A stretch of 64,000 bases of DNA from FEN-1139 sp038207155 (GCA_038207155.1 JBBRAB010000003.1:203149-267148); one strand, 5' to 3'. Shown: positions 9,189 to 17,662, numbered from the stretch's first letter. Numbers and translations: made by a program. Notes: generated by a model from the sequence alone, not told the origin.

Positions 9189-10129
9189 CGCGAGAGCACC
9201 CCGCCGCGCCGCAGTGATTCGAGCACGAGCTCGTCGAAGGGGCGATTGACGTCGGCCGCGACATAGGGAATGCGGTGTTCCCCACAGTGACGTGCTGCGT
9301 CAGCGAGCAGCGCGCCGTGGGCCGCGGCCAGTGAGCGTTCCAGCTCGGGAGTGACGGAAAGCTCGCGCTGCTCGTTGGATTCTACGTCGACCAGCGTTAG
9401 CTCGCCACTCAGCGTGAGGTAGGCGTCGGCCTCGTCAACCAGGTGGATGACCTCGAGCTCAAAACGCTCGAACCCCAGGGCCGCCAGTCCCGTTTCGAGC
9501 ACGCTCGGATCATAGAGATCGCTCAGCAGGATCACGAGTCCGCGTCGCTTTTGACGCGTGGCAAAGCTGCGGAGGCTCCGCGACAGAGCGGTGCCCTTGG
9601 CCTGCGGCAATTCGCGCAGGAACTTGAGCAAACGGTGGATCCGGTTGCGCCCACGCTGCGGCGGCAGCTCGCACAGCACGCGCTGACCGAGCCCCACGAT
9701 GGAGACTCGATCGAGCTGACAGAGCGCAATGTAGCCGAGGGCTGCGGCGAGCTGCCGCGCGAGCTGGATCTTCGGCTTTGCTCCGAACCACATCGAGGGG
9801 CTGCAGTCGATCAGGAGAAATACCGAGAGATCTTCCTCTTCCTCATAGACCCGCAGCCACAGTCGATCGAGGCGTTGCAGCGCGTTGATGTCGAGGTGCC
9901 GCACGTCGTCCCCGGGGACGTACTCGCGGTGGTCAGCGAACTCCAGCCCGCCGCCGCGTCGTCGACTGCGCCGCTCTGCCCGCATTCGACCTGAGGCCAG
10001 GCGCCGCGTCATCAGCACCAGCGTCTCAAGCTGACGCTCAAAACCCGGGCCGAACGCAGCCGCGGCGTCGCTCCCGAGGGAGGGCGCTCGACCGCGTGCG
10101 CGGGCTTGCTTGAAGGGCCAGGAGAACAA
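9185..10129 (-). CDS. DUF58 domain protein
   Basis: 314 residues. The segment RRRGGGLEFADHREYVPGDD followed by DINALQRLDRLWLRVYEEE is the DUF58 signature, and the C-terminal part is VWA-like with DCSPSM in the metal-site position (about residue 110). DUF58 proteins almost always sit next to MoxR ATPases and are thought to couple them to VWA effectors. The start overlaps nothing upstream; it lies 9 bp downstream of the moxR stop. It overlaps the following BatA-like gene by four bases. Confidence 0.9.
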   Translation of the reverse strand: MFSWPFKQARARGRAPSLGSDAAAAFGPGFERQLETLVLMTRRLASGRMRAERRSRRRGGGLEFADHREYVPGDDVRHLDINALQRLDRLWLRVYEEEEDLSVFLLIDCSPSMWFGAKPKIQLARQLAAALGYIALCQLDRVSIVGLGQRVLCELPPQRGRNRIHRLLKFLRELPQAKGTALSRSLRSFATRQKRRGLVILLSDLYDPSVLETGLAALGFERFELEVIHLVDEADAYLTLSGELTLVDVESNEQRELSVTPELERSLAAAHGALLADAARHCGEHRIPYVAADVNRPFDELVLESLRRGGVLSR

Positions 10130-10138
10130 AACGATGGC

Positions 10139-11140
10139 CTAGAGCGCTTGCGGCAGCCCTGCCAGCAGGGTCGCGATGATGCTGTCGCAGCGTAGTCCCG
10201 AGGCCTCCGCCTCGAACGAGAGCAGGATGCGGTGGCGCAGTGCGCTTGCGGCCACGCGCTTGACGTCCTCGATTGCAGGCGCGCTGCGTCCGTCGAACAG
10301 CGCGCTGACACGCGCCCCGAGCAGCAGGGCTTGGGCACCGCGGGGAGACGCACCAGTGCGAATCGACGAGCGTAGCTCAGTCGGGCATTCCGGATGCTCG
10401 GGATGGGTCGCGCGCACTAGGCGCACGACGTAGTCCACCAGGTGGGGCGCCACCGGCACGCGACGCACCAGCGACTGCAGTGACAAGAGCGCCTGAGCGT
10501 CCGTTACCTGACTGGCGTGGGGTTGATGCTCCGTCGTCGTGCGCTCAAGGATCGTCGTGAGCTCAGCTGCCGAGGGAAATGGCACATCGATCTTCATGAA
10601 GAAGCGGTCGAGCTGCGCCTCGGGGAGAGGGTAGGTGCCCTCCATCTCCAGGGGATTTTGCGTCGCTAGGACGAAAAATGGCTCCCCGATCTTGCGCGTT
10701 TGCCGGCCGACCGTGATGCGATGCTCCTGCATCGCTTCCAGCATCGCGCTCTGGGTTTTCGGGGTCGCGCGGTTGACCTCGTCGGCCAGCACGATCTGCG
10801 AAAACAGGGGTCCAGGACGAAACTCCAGGTTGCGTCCCCCCGTCGAGGACTCGTCGATCACGGTGGTGCCGATCAGATCCGCGGGCATCAGATCCGGCGT
10901 GAACTGGATACGCGAGAACTCGAGTCCGAGGCACTCGGCCAGGGTCTTGACGAGCAGAGTCTTGCCGAGACCCGGGACACCTTCCAGTAGCGCGTGTCCC
11001 CCGGACAGAATGCAGGTGAGCACGGCGTCCACCACCCGCTCTTGACCCACAATCACGCTACCGAGCTCACGACGAATGAGCGTCACTTGCTCTTGAAATG
11101 CAGCGACATCGAGCGGAGCAGTATTGGGCGACACGGTCAT
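10139..11140 (-). CDS. MoxR-family AAA+ ATPase
   Basis: 333 residues from the ATG at 11140, chosen because AAAGGA lies at a good distance upstream; an in-frame start at 11215 would run into the preceding gene. Walker A (EGVPGLGKT), Walker B (VLADEVNRA) and the sensor-1 region (FVLATQNPLEMEGTYPLPEA) are all intact. MoxR proteins are chaperone-type ATPases that act with VWA proteins to activate or assemble client complexes. It is the second gene of the operon, 22 bp after the Gln-rich membrane protein, and ends in TAG. Confidence 0.93.
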   Translation of the reverse strand: MTVSPNTAPLDVAAFQEQVTLIRRELGSVIVGQERVVDAVLTCILSGGHALLEGVPGLGKTLLVKTLAECLGLEFSRIQFTPDLMPADLIGTTVIDESSTGGRNLEFRPGPLFSQIVLADEVNRATPKTQSAMLEAMQEHRITVGRQTRKIGEPFFVLATQNPLEMEGTYPLPEAQLDRFFMKIDVPFPSAAELTTILERTTTEHQPHASQVTDAQALLSLQSLVRRVPVAPHLVDYVVRLVRATHPEHPECPTELRSSIRTGASPRGAQALLLGARVSALFDGRSAPAIEDVKRVAASALRHRILLSFEAEASGLRCDSIIATLLAGLPQAL

Positions 11141-11162
11141 CAGGGCAATTCCTTTTGGCGGC

Positions 11163-13016
11163 TCAATCGCGGGGACGAACGAGCTCAAAATAGCGGCGGA
11201 CTTGAACGCGGACACCCGGAGGAACGGAAGGTTCCCCCAGCGCCGCTTCGGTGACGTCGAAGTAAGAGCGATAGACGTTGCGATAGGCGGGACCCACGAA
11301 CCCCTTGGCGGCGGCCCCCGAGATCACCTCGGGTGACACGGCGCCGGTTCCCGTGTCTTGGCCGTTCACGGAAAGGTCGGTTCCTGTTGGCAGGGCTGAG
11401 GTGCGCTCTCCGGCAAGCTCCGGATCATGGCCCTCACCGGCGGAGAGTCCGCCCGCCGAGGGCTCGCCAGCGCCGTCACCAGGACTCGCTCCGCCGGGCA
11501 CCGGCGCGCCGCGTCCGAGCGCGATGCTGTTGCCGCTCTGTCGCGGCGAGAACTCGAGACCGCTGCCGCTCTGTCCGGGGCCGCCCTGACCGCGACCGTC
11601 TTGACCCTGCCCGCTTTGGCCGCGACCTTGTTGGCCTTGTTTTCCCTGCCCGTTCTGTCCCTTGCCTTGGGCTTGCTTGCCAAAACGGGCCAGCTGAAGC
11701 TGACGTTGCGAGCCATCGCGACCCTGTTGACGAAGGGTTTCGCGCAGCTGCTCGAGTCGCTTGAGCAGCTCCTGCTTTTGCGCGTCGGTTTGTTGCTTCT
11801 GCGCCATCTGGCGCAGGGCGTCGGACATCTCCGACAGGGCCTGCTGCGAGAGGCCCGCGCGACTCGCGACTTCAGAGGCCGCACGAGCCAATGCGCGATC
11901 GAGCGCCGACTGAGCTTGCTGCTTGGGAGCTTGCTGTTGCCGTGTCAGCTGTTCGAGGCGGCGCTGATTGTCCGCGAGCGCTTGCTGCGTGTTGGAGGAG
12001 CGGTCGCCGGCGCGCTTGCGCTTGAGCAGGCTGTCTTGCTCGTCGCGCAAACGACGCTGTTCGCTCGTACGACGCTGTTCGCTGGCTTGGCGTTGAGCGG
12101 CCGCCCGCGTGACGGCCTCGCGGAGCGCGGGTGTGGCGGACTTTGGGCTGCGTTCGAGCTGCTTTTTGAGCTCGGCCACGGCGTTGTCCGTCTCCGTCTC
12201 CGCCTCGTTCGGCGACCTCTCGAGCGCTTGAGCAATGCGCGCGAGCTCACGCATGGCGGCCTCTCGTGACAGCTTGCCGGCGCGCAGCGAGTCGACGAGC
12301 TTGCGCAAAGCTTTGCCCTCACCCGCCAGTCCGGCGCGCTCGGCGCGCTCCTGCCAGCTGCGTGCTTGGGCTTCGAGCAGGTTCAGATCGTCAGGGCTGA
12401 TCGTGAAGCCCGCGTTGCTCACGCTGGTTGGCCGATTGGGTCGCGCTGAGGCGTGCAGCGCTGGTCGAGCTAGCAGCGGCGTGAGTAGCAGCAGCCCGCC
12501 GGCGACCGCTGCCGCAGCGAGTGGCGCGAAACGTGGTTTGGGCCAGGGCGCTGCGGCGGCCGGAGCCAGGCTTGCGACGTGAGCGCGCGCCTCGCGCAGC
12601 GCGCTCTGCATCAAGGGGCAGCGCTCGCTCGGCGGGATCGCCAGAAAAGCGACCGCATTCGCCGTGAGGTCGGGGAGACCCGCCTGGCGATCCAGCGCTA
12701 GCGCCGCCAGGGTCGCGCTCGGCTTGTGGCGTGAGCGCCAGAGGCTGAGAGCGAGCCAGCCCGTCACCACGCCGCCCAAAACCCCCTCCAGCGCCCCAAC
12801 GGGCGGGTGGGTCAGGTAGCGCGTGGTCCCGCCGACCAGACCTGCGGCGACCAAGGGCAGCCACGCGGTCTCGGCGAGCCTGAGCGTGGCGGCCTGAACG
12901 ACGCGTCGTCGCTGGTACGCCGAAATGGCGACTTTCAGCGGTTCTTGGGGGTCAGGTGTGGAGGACAAGGCTGGCCAGTGGGGGGCTGCATCGAGGCGCG
13001 CGGCGTCGCTGCGCAA
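11163..13016 (-). CDS. Membrane protein with Gln/Gly-rich coiled coil (DUF4175-like)
   Basis: About 617 residues if the TTG at 13016 is used. The start is uncertain: another TTG lies at 12968, neither has a clear ribosome-binding site, and an ATG at 13211 would overlap the divergent receiver gene. Two or three N-terminal hydrophobic segments are followed by a helix near residue 205, a long charged Arg/Gln/Glu coiled coil, a Gly/Gln-rich low-complexity linker (about 450-520 residues in) and a C-terminal segment ending in RNVYRSYFDVTEAAL and YFELVRPRD. DUF4175-type proteins have this shape and occur beside MoxR operons. It heads the operon and shares a promoter region with the receiver-H1 gene. 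Confidence 0.68.
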   Translation of the reverse strand: MRSDAARLDAAPHWPALSSTPDPQEPLKVAISAYQRRRVVQAATLRLAETAWLPLVAAGLVGGTTRYLTHPPVGALEGVLGGVVTGWLALSLWRSRHKPSATLAALALDRQAGLPDLTANAVAFLAIPPSERCPLMQSALREARAHVASLAPAAAAPWPKPRFAPLAAAAVAGGLLLLTPLLARPALHASARPNRPTSVSNAGFTISPDDLNLLEAQARSWQERAERAGLAGEGKALRKLVDSLRAGKLSREAAMRELARIAQALERSPNEAETETDNAVAELKKQLERSPKSATPALREAVTRAAAQRQASEQRRTSEQRRLRDEQDSLLKRKRAGDRSSNTQQALADNQRRLEQLTRQQQAPKQQAQSALDRALARAASEVASRAGLSQQALSEMSDALRQMAQKQQTDAQKQELLKRLEQLRETLRQQGRDGSQRQLQLARFGKQAQGKGQNGQGKQGQQGRGQSGQGQDGRGQGGPGQSGSGLEFSPRQSGNSIALGRGAPVPGGASPGDGAGEPSAGGLSAGEGHDPELAGERTSALPTGTDLSVNGQDTGTGAVSPEVISGAAAKGFVGPAYRNVYRSYFDVTEAALGEPSVPPGVRVQVRRYFELVRPRD

Positions 13017-13049
13017 GGCTAGAGCCGATTCTGAACCCGCGGAGGGAAA

Positions 13050-13067
13050 TCCGCAGAATTTTGCGGA
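13050..13067. promoter_or_regulatory. Inverted repeat in a divergent promoter region
   Basis: TCCGCA and TGCGGA form perfect 6-bp arms around a 6-bp AT-rich spacer (GAATTT). It lies between the divergently transcribed MoxR operon and the receiver-H1 gene, just before a TTGACC -35-like hexamer at 13074. The geometry is that of a dimeric repressor or activator site. No regulator can be named. Confidence 0.4.
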
Positions 13068-13136
13068 ACGGCCTTGACCCCGAGGCCGATTCCCTGCCCA
13101 AATACCCCTCACAACCCCCCCGGGAGCCAAAAGAGA

Positions 13137-14144
13137 ATGGTGGACTTCGGCAACAAGACCGTGCTCGTCGTTGACAACGAGCCCGCAGCTCGCGCGACTG
13201 TCGCTCAGCACCTGCGTAATCGCGGCTTCAACGTACTTGAAGCGGGCGATGGTGATGAAGCACTTCAGCTGGCGCGTGCAGAGCTGCCGGACTTGATGGT
13301 GCTCGACGTGATGATGCCGGGCCTGAGTGGCTGGGAAGTCTTGCAGCGCATCCGTGGCACGGTTTCAACCGCGCACATGGCTGTCATCATGCTGACGGGG
13401 ATCGGCGAGACGATGAACTCGATGATGTCGCCGCTGCATGGTGCCGACGCGTTCCTCGACAAGCCCGTGCGCTTCAAGGATCTCGATCGCGCCATCCTCG
13501 AGACGCTCGCGCGTCGTGAGGGTCACGTGGGACGGCCTGACGGTGCCGACGTTGAAGTCGTGCCCGCCGATGAAGCGGACTACGTCGAGTCGGTACCACC
13601 CATGGCGGATCGATTTGAGCCTGAAGCGAAACCCGCCAAGGCAGCGAAGGCAGACAAGCCGGCAAAGGCAGCGAAGGCAGCGAAGGCAGCGAAGGCAGCG
13701 AAGGCAGCGAAGGCAGCGAAGGCAGCGAAGGCAGACAAGCCGACAAAGGCCGCGAAGGCAGACAAGCCGGCAAAGGCCGCGAAGGCAGCGAAGGCAGCGA
13801 AGGCAGCGAAGGCAGCGAAGGCAGACAAGCCCGCCAAGGCTGAGAAGAAGGCAGCAAAGCCGGTATTGAAGGCAGCCAAGAAGGCCGCCAGGGCTGAGAA
13901 GAAGGCAGCAAAGCCGGCCAAGCCCGCGAAGCCGACCAAGCCCGCGAAGCCCGCGAAGGCCATCAAGCCCGCGAAGGCCATCAAGCCCGCGAAGCCCGCC
14001 AAGGTTGCGAAGAAGGCTGCGAAGTCAGTCGCCAAGGCCGAGAAGAAGGCAGCCAAGCCGGTCTTGAAAGCCGCCAAGCGGGCAGCCAACAAGGCAGCCA
14101 AACCCGCCAAGAATGCTGCCAAAAAGCCTGCCAAGCGCCGCTAG
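13137..14144 (+). CDS. Receiver domain fused to a histone H1-like Lys/Ala/Pro tail
   Basis: 335 residues from the ATG at 13137 (a purine-rich GGGAG/AAGAGA stretch precedes it; an upstream in-frame TTG at 13074 would include a promoter-like sequence). Residues 3-125 are a CheY-type receiver with phospho-acceptor D57 and the conserved LDKP lysine. After an acidic linker, residues from about 160 to the end are almost only Ala, Lys, Pro and a few Asp/Glu, in AAK, AKADKP and KKAAKPVLKA repeats like histone H1 tails. It should bind DNA or another polyanion without sequence specificity, possibly under phosphorylation control. There is no conventional output domain. Confidence 0.88.
   Translation: MVDFGNKTVLVVDNEPAARATVAQHLRNRGFNVLEAGDGDEALQLARAELPDLMVLDVMMPGLSGWEVLQRIRGTVSTAHMAVIMLTGIGETMNSMMSPLHGADAFLDKPVRFKDLDRAILETLARREGHVGRPDGADVEVVPADEADYVESVPPMADRFEPEAKPAKAAKADKPAKAAKAAKAAKAAKAAKAAKAAKADKPTKAAKADKPAKAAKAAKAAKAAKAAKADKPAKAEKKAAKPVLKAAKKAARAEKKAAKPAKPAKPTKPAKPAKAIKPAKAIKPAKPAKVAKKAAKSVAKAEKKAAKPVLKAAKRAANKAAKPAKNAAKKPAKRR
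13636..13835 (+). repeat. In-gene minisatellite with 9-bp unit
   Basis: Units of the type GCAGCGAAG (Ala-Ala-Lys) are repeated many times with small variants and interspersed GACAAGCC blocks inside the tail of the receiver-H1 gene. The near-identity at the DNA level suggests recent expansion by slippage or unequal recombination. Confidence 0.85.
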
Positions 14145-14185
14145 AAGACGGTTCCGACGGAAACGAGTTTCTGTCAGCTAGCCCC

Positions 14186-14218
14186 AACGGCTGGTCCTCG
14201 CTGAGGGTCAGCCGTTTT
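14186..14218 (+). terminator. Rho-independent terminator after the receiver-H1 gene
   Basis: AACGGCTG pairs with CAGCCGTT, and an inner CCTC/GAGG pair extends the stem; TTTT follows at 14214-14217. It begins 41 bp after the receiver-H1 stop and separates it from the convergent YfiR-like gene. Confidence 0.8.
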
Positions 14219-14220
14219 CG

Positions 14221-14853
14221 TTAGCGCAGTACGCGAGCCAGCGCGAGCAGCTGAGGCCGGAAGTTCACGTTCTGGCGCTTGGCGTGTCCGAGGTGGACGA
14301 CCAGTCCGGGCTTACCACCACGCAGCTCAAATCCGAGCACGATCCCTTCGTCAACGTAGCTGGCTAGCGACGCGACGCTCAGCACGTGCAAACCATCGAG
14401 CGCGCTGGCGATCGCTTTGGCTTCCTTGCGAAACCCAGGCGCCAGGTAGAGCAGGGACGCACTCCGCGCACGCACCTCCTTGCCAACTGCCGCAGGCGAC
14501 GTGAAGCTCAGCGTCTCCACCTGCAGCGGCACGTTGGCGATCGAACCCAATCGACGAAGCTCTGCCACCAGCTGTGAGGCGACGTGAACCGAATCACCCG
14601 TGTCGGACTTGACGAGCACGAGCGCCACGACGCGCCCCTTGGACGAGTCCGCCAGCGTGCGGTCGTAGCTTGCGACCTTCGCGGTCAAGGCCGCTTGCAG
14701 CTTGACCGGGACGTCCACGTCCTCAGCGGCGACCGTCAGGGTCACCAGCCCCAGCGCGCAACCCAAGGCAAGCGCCAGCCAGCGGCAGTGCAAGCCGGCG
14801 GGTCCTCGTCGGGGCGACTTAGCGGTGGTGCTGCTCAAGTGTCTCAAAGACAT
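14221..14853 (-). CDS. YfiR/DUF4154-like secreted protein
   Basis: 210 residues from the ATG at 14853. A signal peptide (about residues 20-45, WLALALGCALGLVTLTVAA) precedes a domain with the YfiR/DUF4154 pattern: VALVLVKSDTGDS, LRRLGSIANVPLQV, ARSASLLYLAPGF, LHVLSVASLASYVDEGIVLG, then the NVNFRPQLLALARVLR end. YfiR is a periplasmic inhibitor of the diguanylate cyclase YfiN; no cyclase gene adjoins here, so the partner is unknown. The ribosome-binding site is weak. Confidence 0.75.
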   Translation of the reverse strand: MSLRHLSSTTAKSPRRGPAGLHCRWLALALGCALGLVTLTVAAEDVDVPVKLQAALTAKVASYDRTLADSSKGRVVALVLVKSDTGDSVHVASQLVAELRRLGSIANVPLQVETLSFTSPAAVGKEVRARSASLLYLAPGFRKEAKAIASALDGLHVLSVASLASYVDEGIVLGFELRGGKPGLVVHLGHAKRQNVNFRPQLLALARVLR

Positions 14854-15189
14854 GGACGGCGAAGTCGGCAAGGACGTTAGCGTAAGTACCCTATTCGACG
14901 AAGCCGGGACTGAGAAGGTGCAGTTGGGCTCACGGCTGCTTCCGATTGAAGTATCGGCCCTTCGGCTGGCTCGCCAGGGGCTGCAGGAGGGGCCGCCGCG
15001 CAAGCCGGCCACCCCTCGACGCCCACGCTGCCGTGCCAGCTTGGGTTTGGTGCGTCGTGGAAGCGGGCAGGCGCGGTCGCAGGGACCTAGCCCCAGGGCT
15101 CCGGTCGTTGCTTGACTCCACCCGGGGCTGGCTGACGTCAATTACAAATACCCATCAGCGACAATTACACTTCCCCACCGACCTTGTGA
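14854..15189. other. Intergenic stretch, nothing convincing
   Basis: No open frame here has the composition of a gene. A TTGACT at about 15114 and an 8-bp palindrome TGACGTCA at about 15133 could belong to a promoter for the rightward Cys-rich gene, but no good -10 element is spaced correctly. Confidence 0.4.
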
Positions 15190-15843
15190 ATGCCTGCTTG
15201 TTGTCGTTGAGCTTCCCTTCTTTGCCTGCTCGGCGAACTCCGAGCGAACGCGGGGGCCACGGGTCACACCGGTGGCGCCGCGGCAACGGGCGGTGCCGAG
15301 CACACCGGTGGCGCGGTATCGCATGCGGGAGCACCCACCAACGGTGGCGTGAGTTCTACCGGCGGCGCGGGTGGCACCGCGACGGGTGCAACGGGTGGCA
15401 GTGGCGGCGCGACCGGCGGGGTGCCGAACCTCAGCACGCCAGGTGAAGTCGATTGTAACGGCAACGTTTGTAAGGCGTCGACCGGCAAGGGGACTTGCTG
15501 CTTATTGATGAGCCGGCAAACCGTTCTGGATAGCTCCTGTTTCGGAGAGGGCTATTGCAGCCACGCCGTTTTTATGACGACCGTGAGCTTTGAATGTGAC
15601 GAGCCTGCCGACTGCGCCCCAGGCTTGGTCTGTATCGGAGTTACCATTAGTAGTTTCAAGATGGGGGGCGACTTCAAGTGTCGGTCGCCCAACTTTAACT
15701 CACCATATGCCTCTGAATTTCGTTTGTGCCGCTCGCCCGCGATGGCTGTTGATGGCCCCTGTCCTGCGGGTGAGCAGTGTGTCGATGCGCCGTCAACAAT
15801 CTACCTGCCCGCAGGTTTGCGAATCTGCATGGTGAAGCCTTGA
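15190..15843 (+). pseudogene. Secreted Cys-rich protein with Gly/Thr/Ala linker, broken near its start
   Basis: From the ATG at 15190 the frame reads MPACCR, then a TGA at 15208-15210, then continues ASLLCLLGELRANAGATG into a Gly/Thr/Ala linker and a Cys-rich domain (VDCNGNVCKAS, GTCC, DSSCFGEGYC, CDEPADCAPGLVC) ending at 15843. The hydrophobic stretch after the TGA would serve as a signal peptide, so the intact ancestor probably started at 15190. The alternative is a GTG start at 15349, which gives a 164-residue protein without a signal. Related linker-plus-Cys proteins recur in this window. Function unknown. Confidence 0.5.
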
Positions 15844-15901
15844 GGGGTTTCGCTCCTCGCCAGTGAGTACCGCGCTCGCATTGAGCAACGTGGCTCCGCC
15901 G

Positions 15902-15951
15902 CAAAACGCCACCACGCCGCTCCCACTCGAGAGCGGCGTGGTGGCGTTTTG
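15902..15951. terminator. Bidirectional terminator with perfect 21-bp stem
   Basis: Positions 15902-15922 and 15931-15951 are perfect inverted repeats around an 8-base loop. Each arm ends in CAAAAC or GTTTTG, so the transcript in either direction has a U-run after the GC-rich stem. It lies exactly between the convergent genes ending at 15843 and 15963. Confidence 0.92.
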
Positions 15952-15962
15952 TCACGAGTGAC

Positions 15963-17270
15963 TCAGTCGCTCGCGCCGATTCCTGAGCCGCAATTTGCGG
16001 CAAAGTCAGGCGCTGGCGGCACGCGTGGCGTGCCGCCGCCGCCGACTGAGCTAGCGGTGTTGTTGTCGACTACGGCGAGCTGCGTGAACAGCGCGACCAT
16101 GTCCTTGGACCAGGCGCTGTTCATGTCCCAGCTCTCGAAACCGAAACCCCAGTCCGCGGAGAACTGGTCGACGAACTTGCCCTCGGGGCTCTGCTCGGAC
16201 TCGATCGCCCAGACGTCCCAGGCGGTGTCGTCAACCACGTACAGGCCGTAGTTCTGTAGCGTCCAGGCGAGCTGGCGAGCAGGTTCGGTCTGAAGCCCCA
16301 GAGTGTCGAGGTTTAGGTCGCCAGCCAGCGCCAGGAGCGCGCCCATCCGCACCGCGGAGGGGATGCCGCTGCGGCCGGTTCCGTAATTGCCGACGGCGTA
16401 ACCGTCGGCGCGCAGCGCGGGCCAGCGAGAGCAGTCAGCGGCATCAGTGCAGCGAAAAAGGTGCATTTTTGCGAACAGATTGCCCTTGAGCGCGTGCCTC
16501 GGGGCGTGCTTGCCGGGGCGCAGCTCGCCGAGCCGCAACGTGCCACCGATGGCCGTCATGCCTGAGCCGCCGTGCGAGCCCGGGATGCCGTCGGTGTACA
16601 GATCGTTGTCCTCGAACACGTACATCGCGGTGCCGTGTCCGCCTGCCGTGCAGCGCGCGAAAGGCTGAGTCTGTTTGACGGTGTGTCCGTCGCTCATCAA
16701 CACGGCGAGACCCGCGTTCGGTGTTCCTGGGCCTGAAGGCATCACGAAGCTGTCCGGGATCGGCGCGTCAAAGAGCTTGGCTCCCTGAATCGGACAGCGA
16801 TCGCCTCCGCTCCAGCCCGAGTTGTTCGTGTAGATGCTGACGCTCGGCGCGGTCGGCGTCATCACGATCAGATCGGGATCGGTCGTCATGCCCGCCTGAC
16901 TCACCGCCGCAAGCTGAGCCGGCACGTAGACGGCTCCGCTGCCGAGCGCGGTATTCCAGATGCTATTTTGCGCGAAGGGCCAGCGGCAGGGATTGCGCAG
17001 CCCCGTCGCACCCGGATCCGGGGTTCCACCGGTCCCAGCGGCGCCACCCGTGGTGCCGGCGCCAGCTCCCGTTCCAACGCTGCCGGTGCCGTTCGCACCG
17101 CCTGAGGTCCCCGCCGTGCTGCCGGTGCCGACGGCTCCTCCGGTGGCACCCAGGGCCCCTCCGGTGCCGTCAGGGCCCGGCGTTGCGGCGCCCGTGGAGT
17201 TGTCACTGCCGCAGGCAGAGAGCTGGAGACCGAGCAGCAGGAACGCGAACCCGTGGAGGCTGGTTTTCAT
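15963..17270 (-). CDS. Secreted lipoprotein with Gly/Thr linker, unknown function
   Basis: 435 residues. The lipobox LSAC (cysteine about residue 20) follows a hydrophobic signal, so it should be lipidated. Residues 25-90 are a Gly/Thr/Ala linker, then a globular domain begins at NPCRWPFAQNSIWNTALGSG and contains SGWSGGDRCPI, GGHGTAMYVFEDND and GGSGMTAIGGTLRLGEL. I do not recognise a catalytic site. The domain resembles extracellular proteins of unknown role in polyangial and other soil bacteria. It is a single-gene unit sharing its terminator with the opposing gene. Confidence 0.82.
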   Translation of the reverse strand: MKTSLHGFAFLLLGLQLSACGSDNSTGAATPGPDGTGGALGATGGAVGTGSTAGTSGGANGTGSVGTGAGAGTTGGAAGTGGTPDPGATGLRNPCRWPFAQNSIWNTALGSGAVYVPAQLAAVSQAGMTTDPDLIVMTPTAPSVSIYTNNSGWSGGDRCPIQGAKLFDAPIPDSFVMPSGPGTPNAGLAVLMSDGHTVKQTQPFARCTAGGHGTAMYVFEDNDLYTDGIPGSHGGSGMTAIGGTLRLGELRPGKHAPRHALKGNLFAKMHLFRCTDAADCSRWPALRADGYAVGNYGTGRSGIPSAVRMGALLALAGDLNLDTLGLQTEPARQLAWTLQNYGLYVVDDTAWDVWAIESEQSPEGKFVDQFSADWGFGFESWDMNSAWSKDMVALFTQLAVVDNNTASSVGGGGTPRVPPAPDFAANCGSGIGASD

Positions 17271-17606
17271 GGCGGGTGAAGTGGCCTATGCAACATTCGT
17301 GCCAGCGGCGCCAGGCTTCGGCGCGCTCGCTTGGCGCCCTCCCGAGCGCCAGTCGGTGGCCTCAGCGGCGGTTCCGCGCCGTAAAAACCAACCAAAATCT
17401 GGCTGAATAGCGCCCTCGAGCGAGTCCGACCGCCTGGGCTCCCAAGCCGCGTAGCAGAGCGGCGCGATCCCCAGCGCTGGCTTGCTGCGCTCCCCCCGAT
17501 CACGCGTGACCCGCCAGAGCCCGGCGTCGACCTCGTCTCGACGACGGGCCACGCGGTCGACTCAGAGCGACCGGGACCCCGTACGGTGGAACAGCCTGAG
17601 GGCCGA
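17271..17606. other. Intergenic stretch before the broken kinase
   Basis: Short frames occur on both strands but none has gene-like composition or similarity. It holds the promoter of the leftward lipoprotein and the approach to a 28-bp tandem repeat. Confidence 0.4.
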
Positions 17607-17662
17607 CTGGCTTCGGCTCGCCCGGTTAAGGCGGCTGGCTTCGGCTCGCCCGGTTAAGGCGG
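17607..17662. repeat. Perfect 28-bp tandem duplication
   Basis: Positions 17607-17634 and 17635-17662 are identical and directly abutting (CTGGCTTCGGCTCGCCCGGT and eight more bases). It lies about 200 bp before the sensor-kinase remnant. A recent slippage duplication is the simplest cause. Confidence 0.95.

Noticed and set aside
13636..13835. CRISPR-like repeat array
   Set aside because: The repeats are 9 bp, in frame within a gene, without unique spacers.
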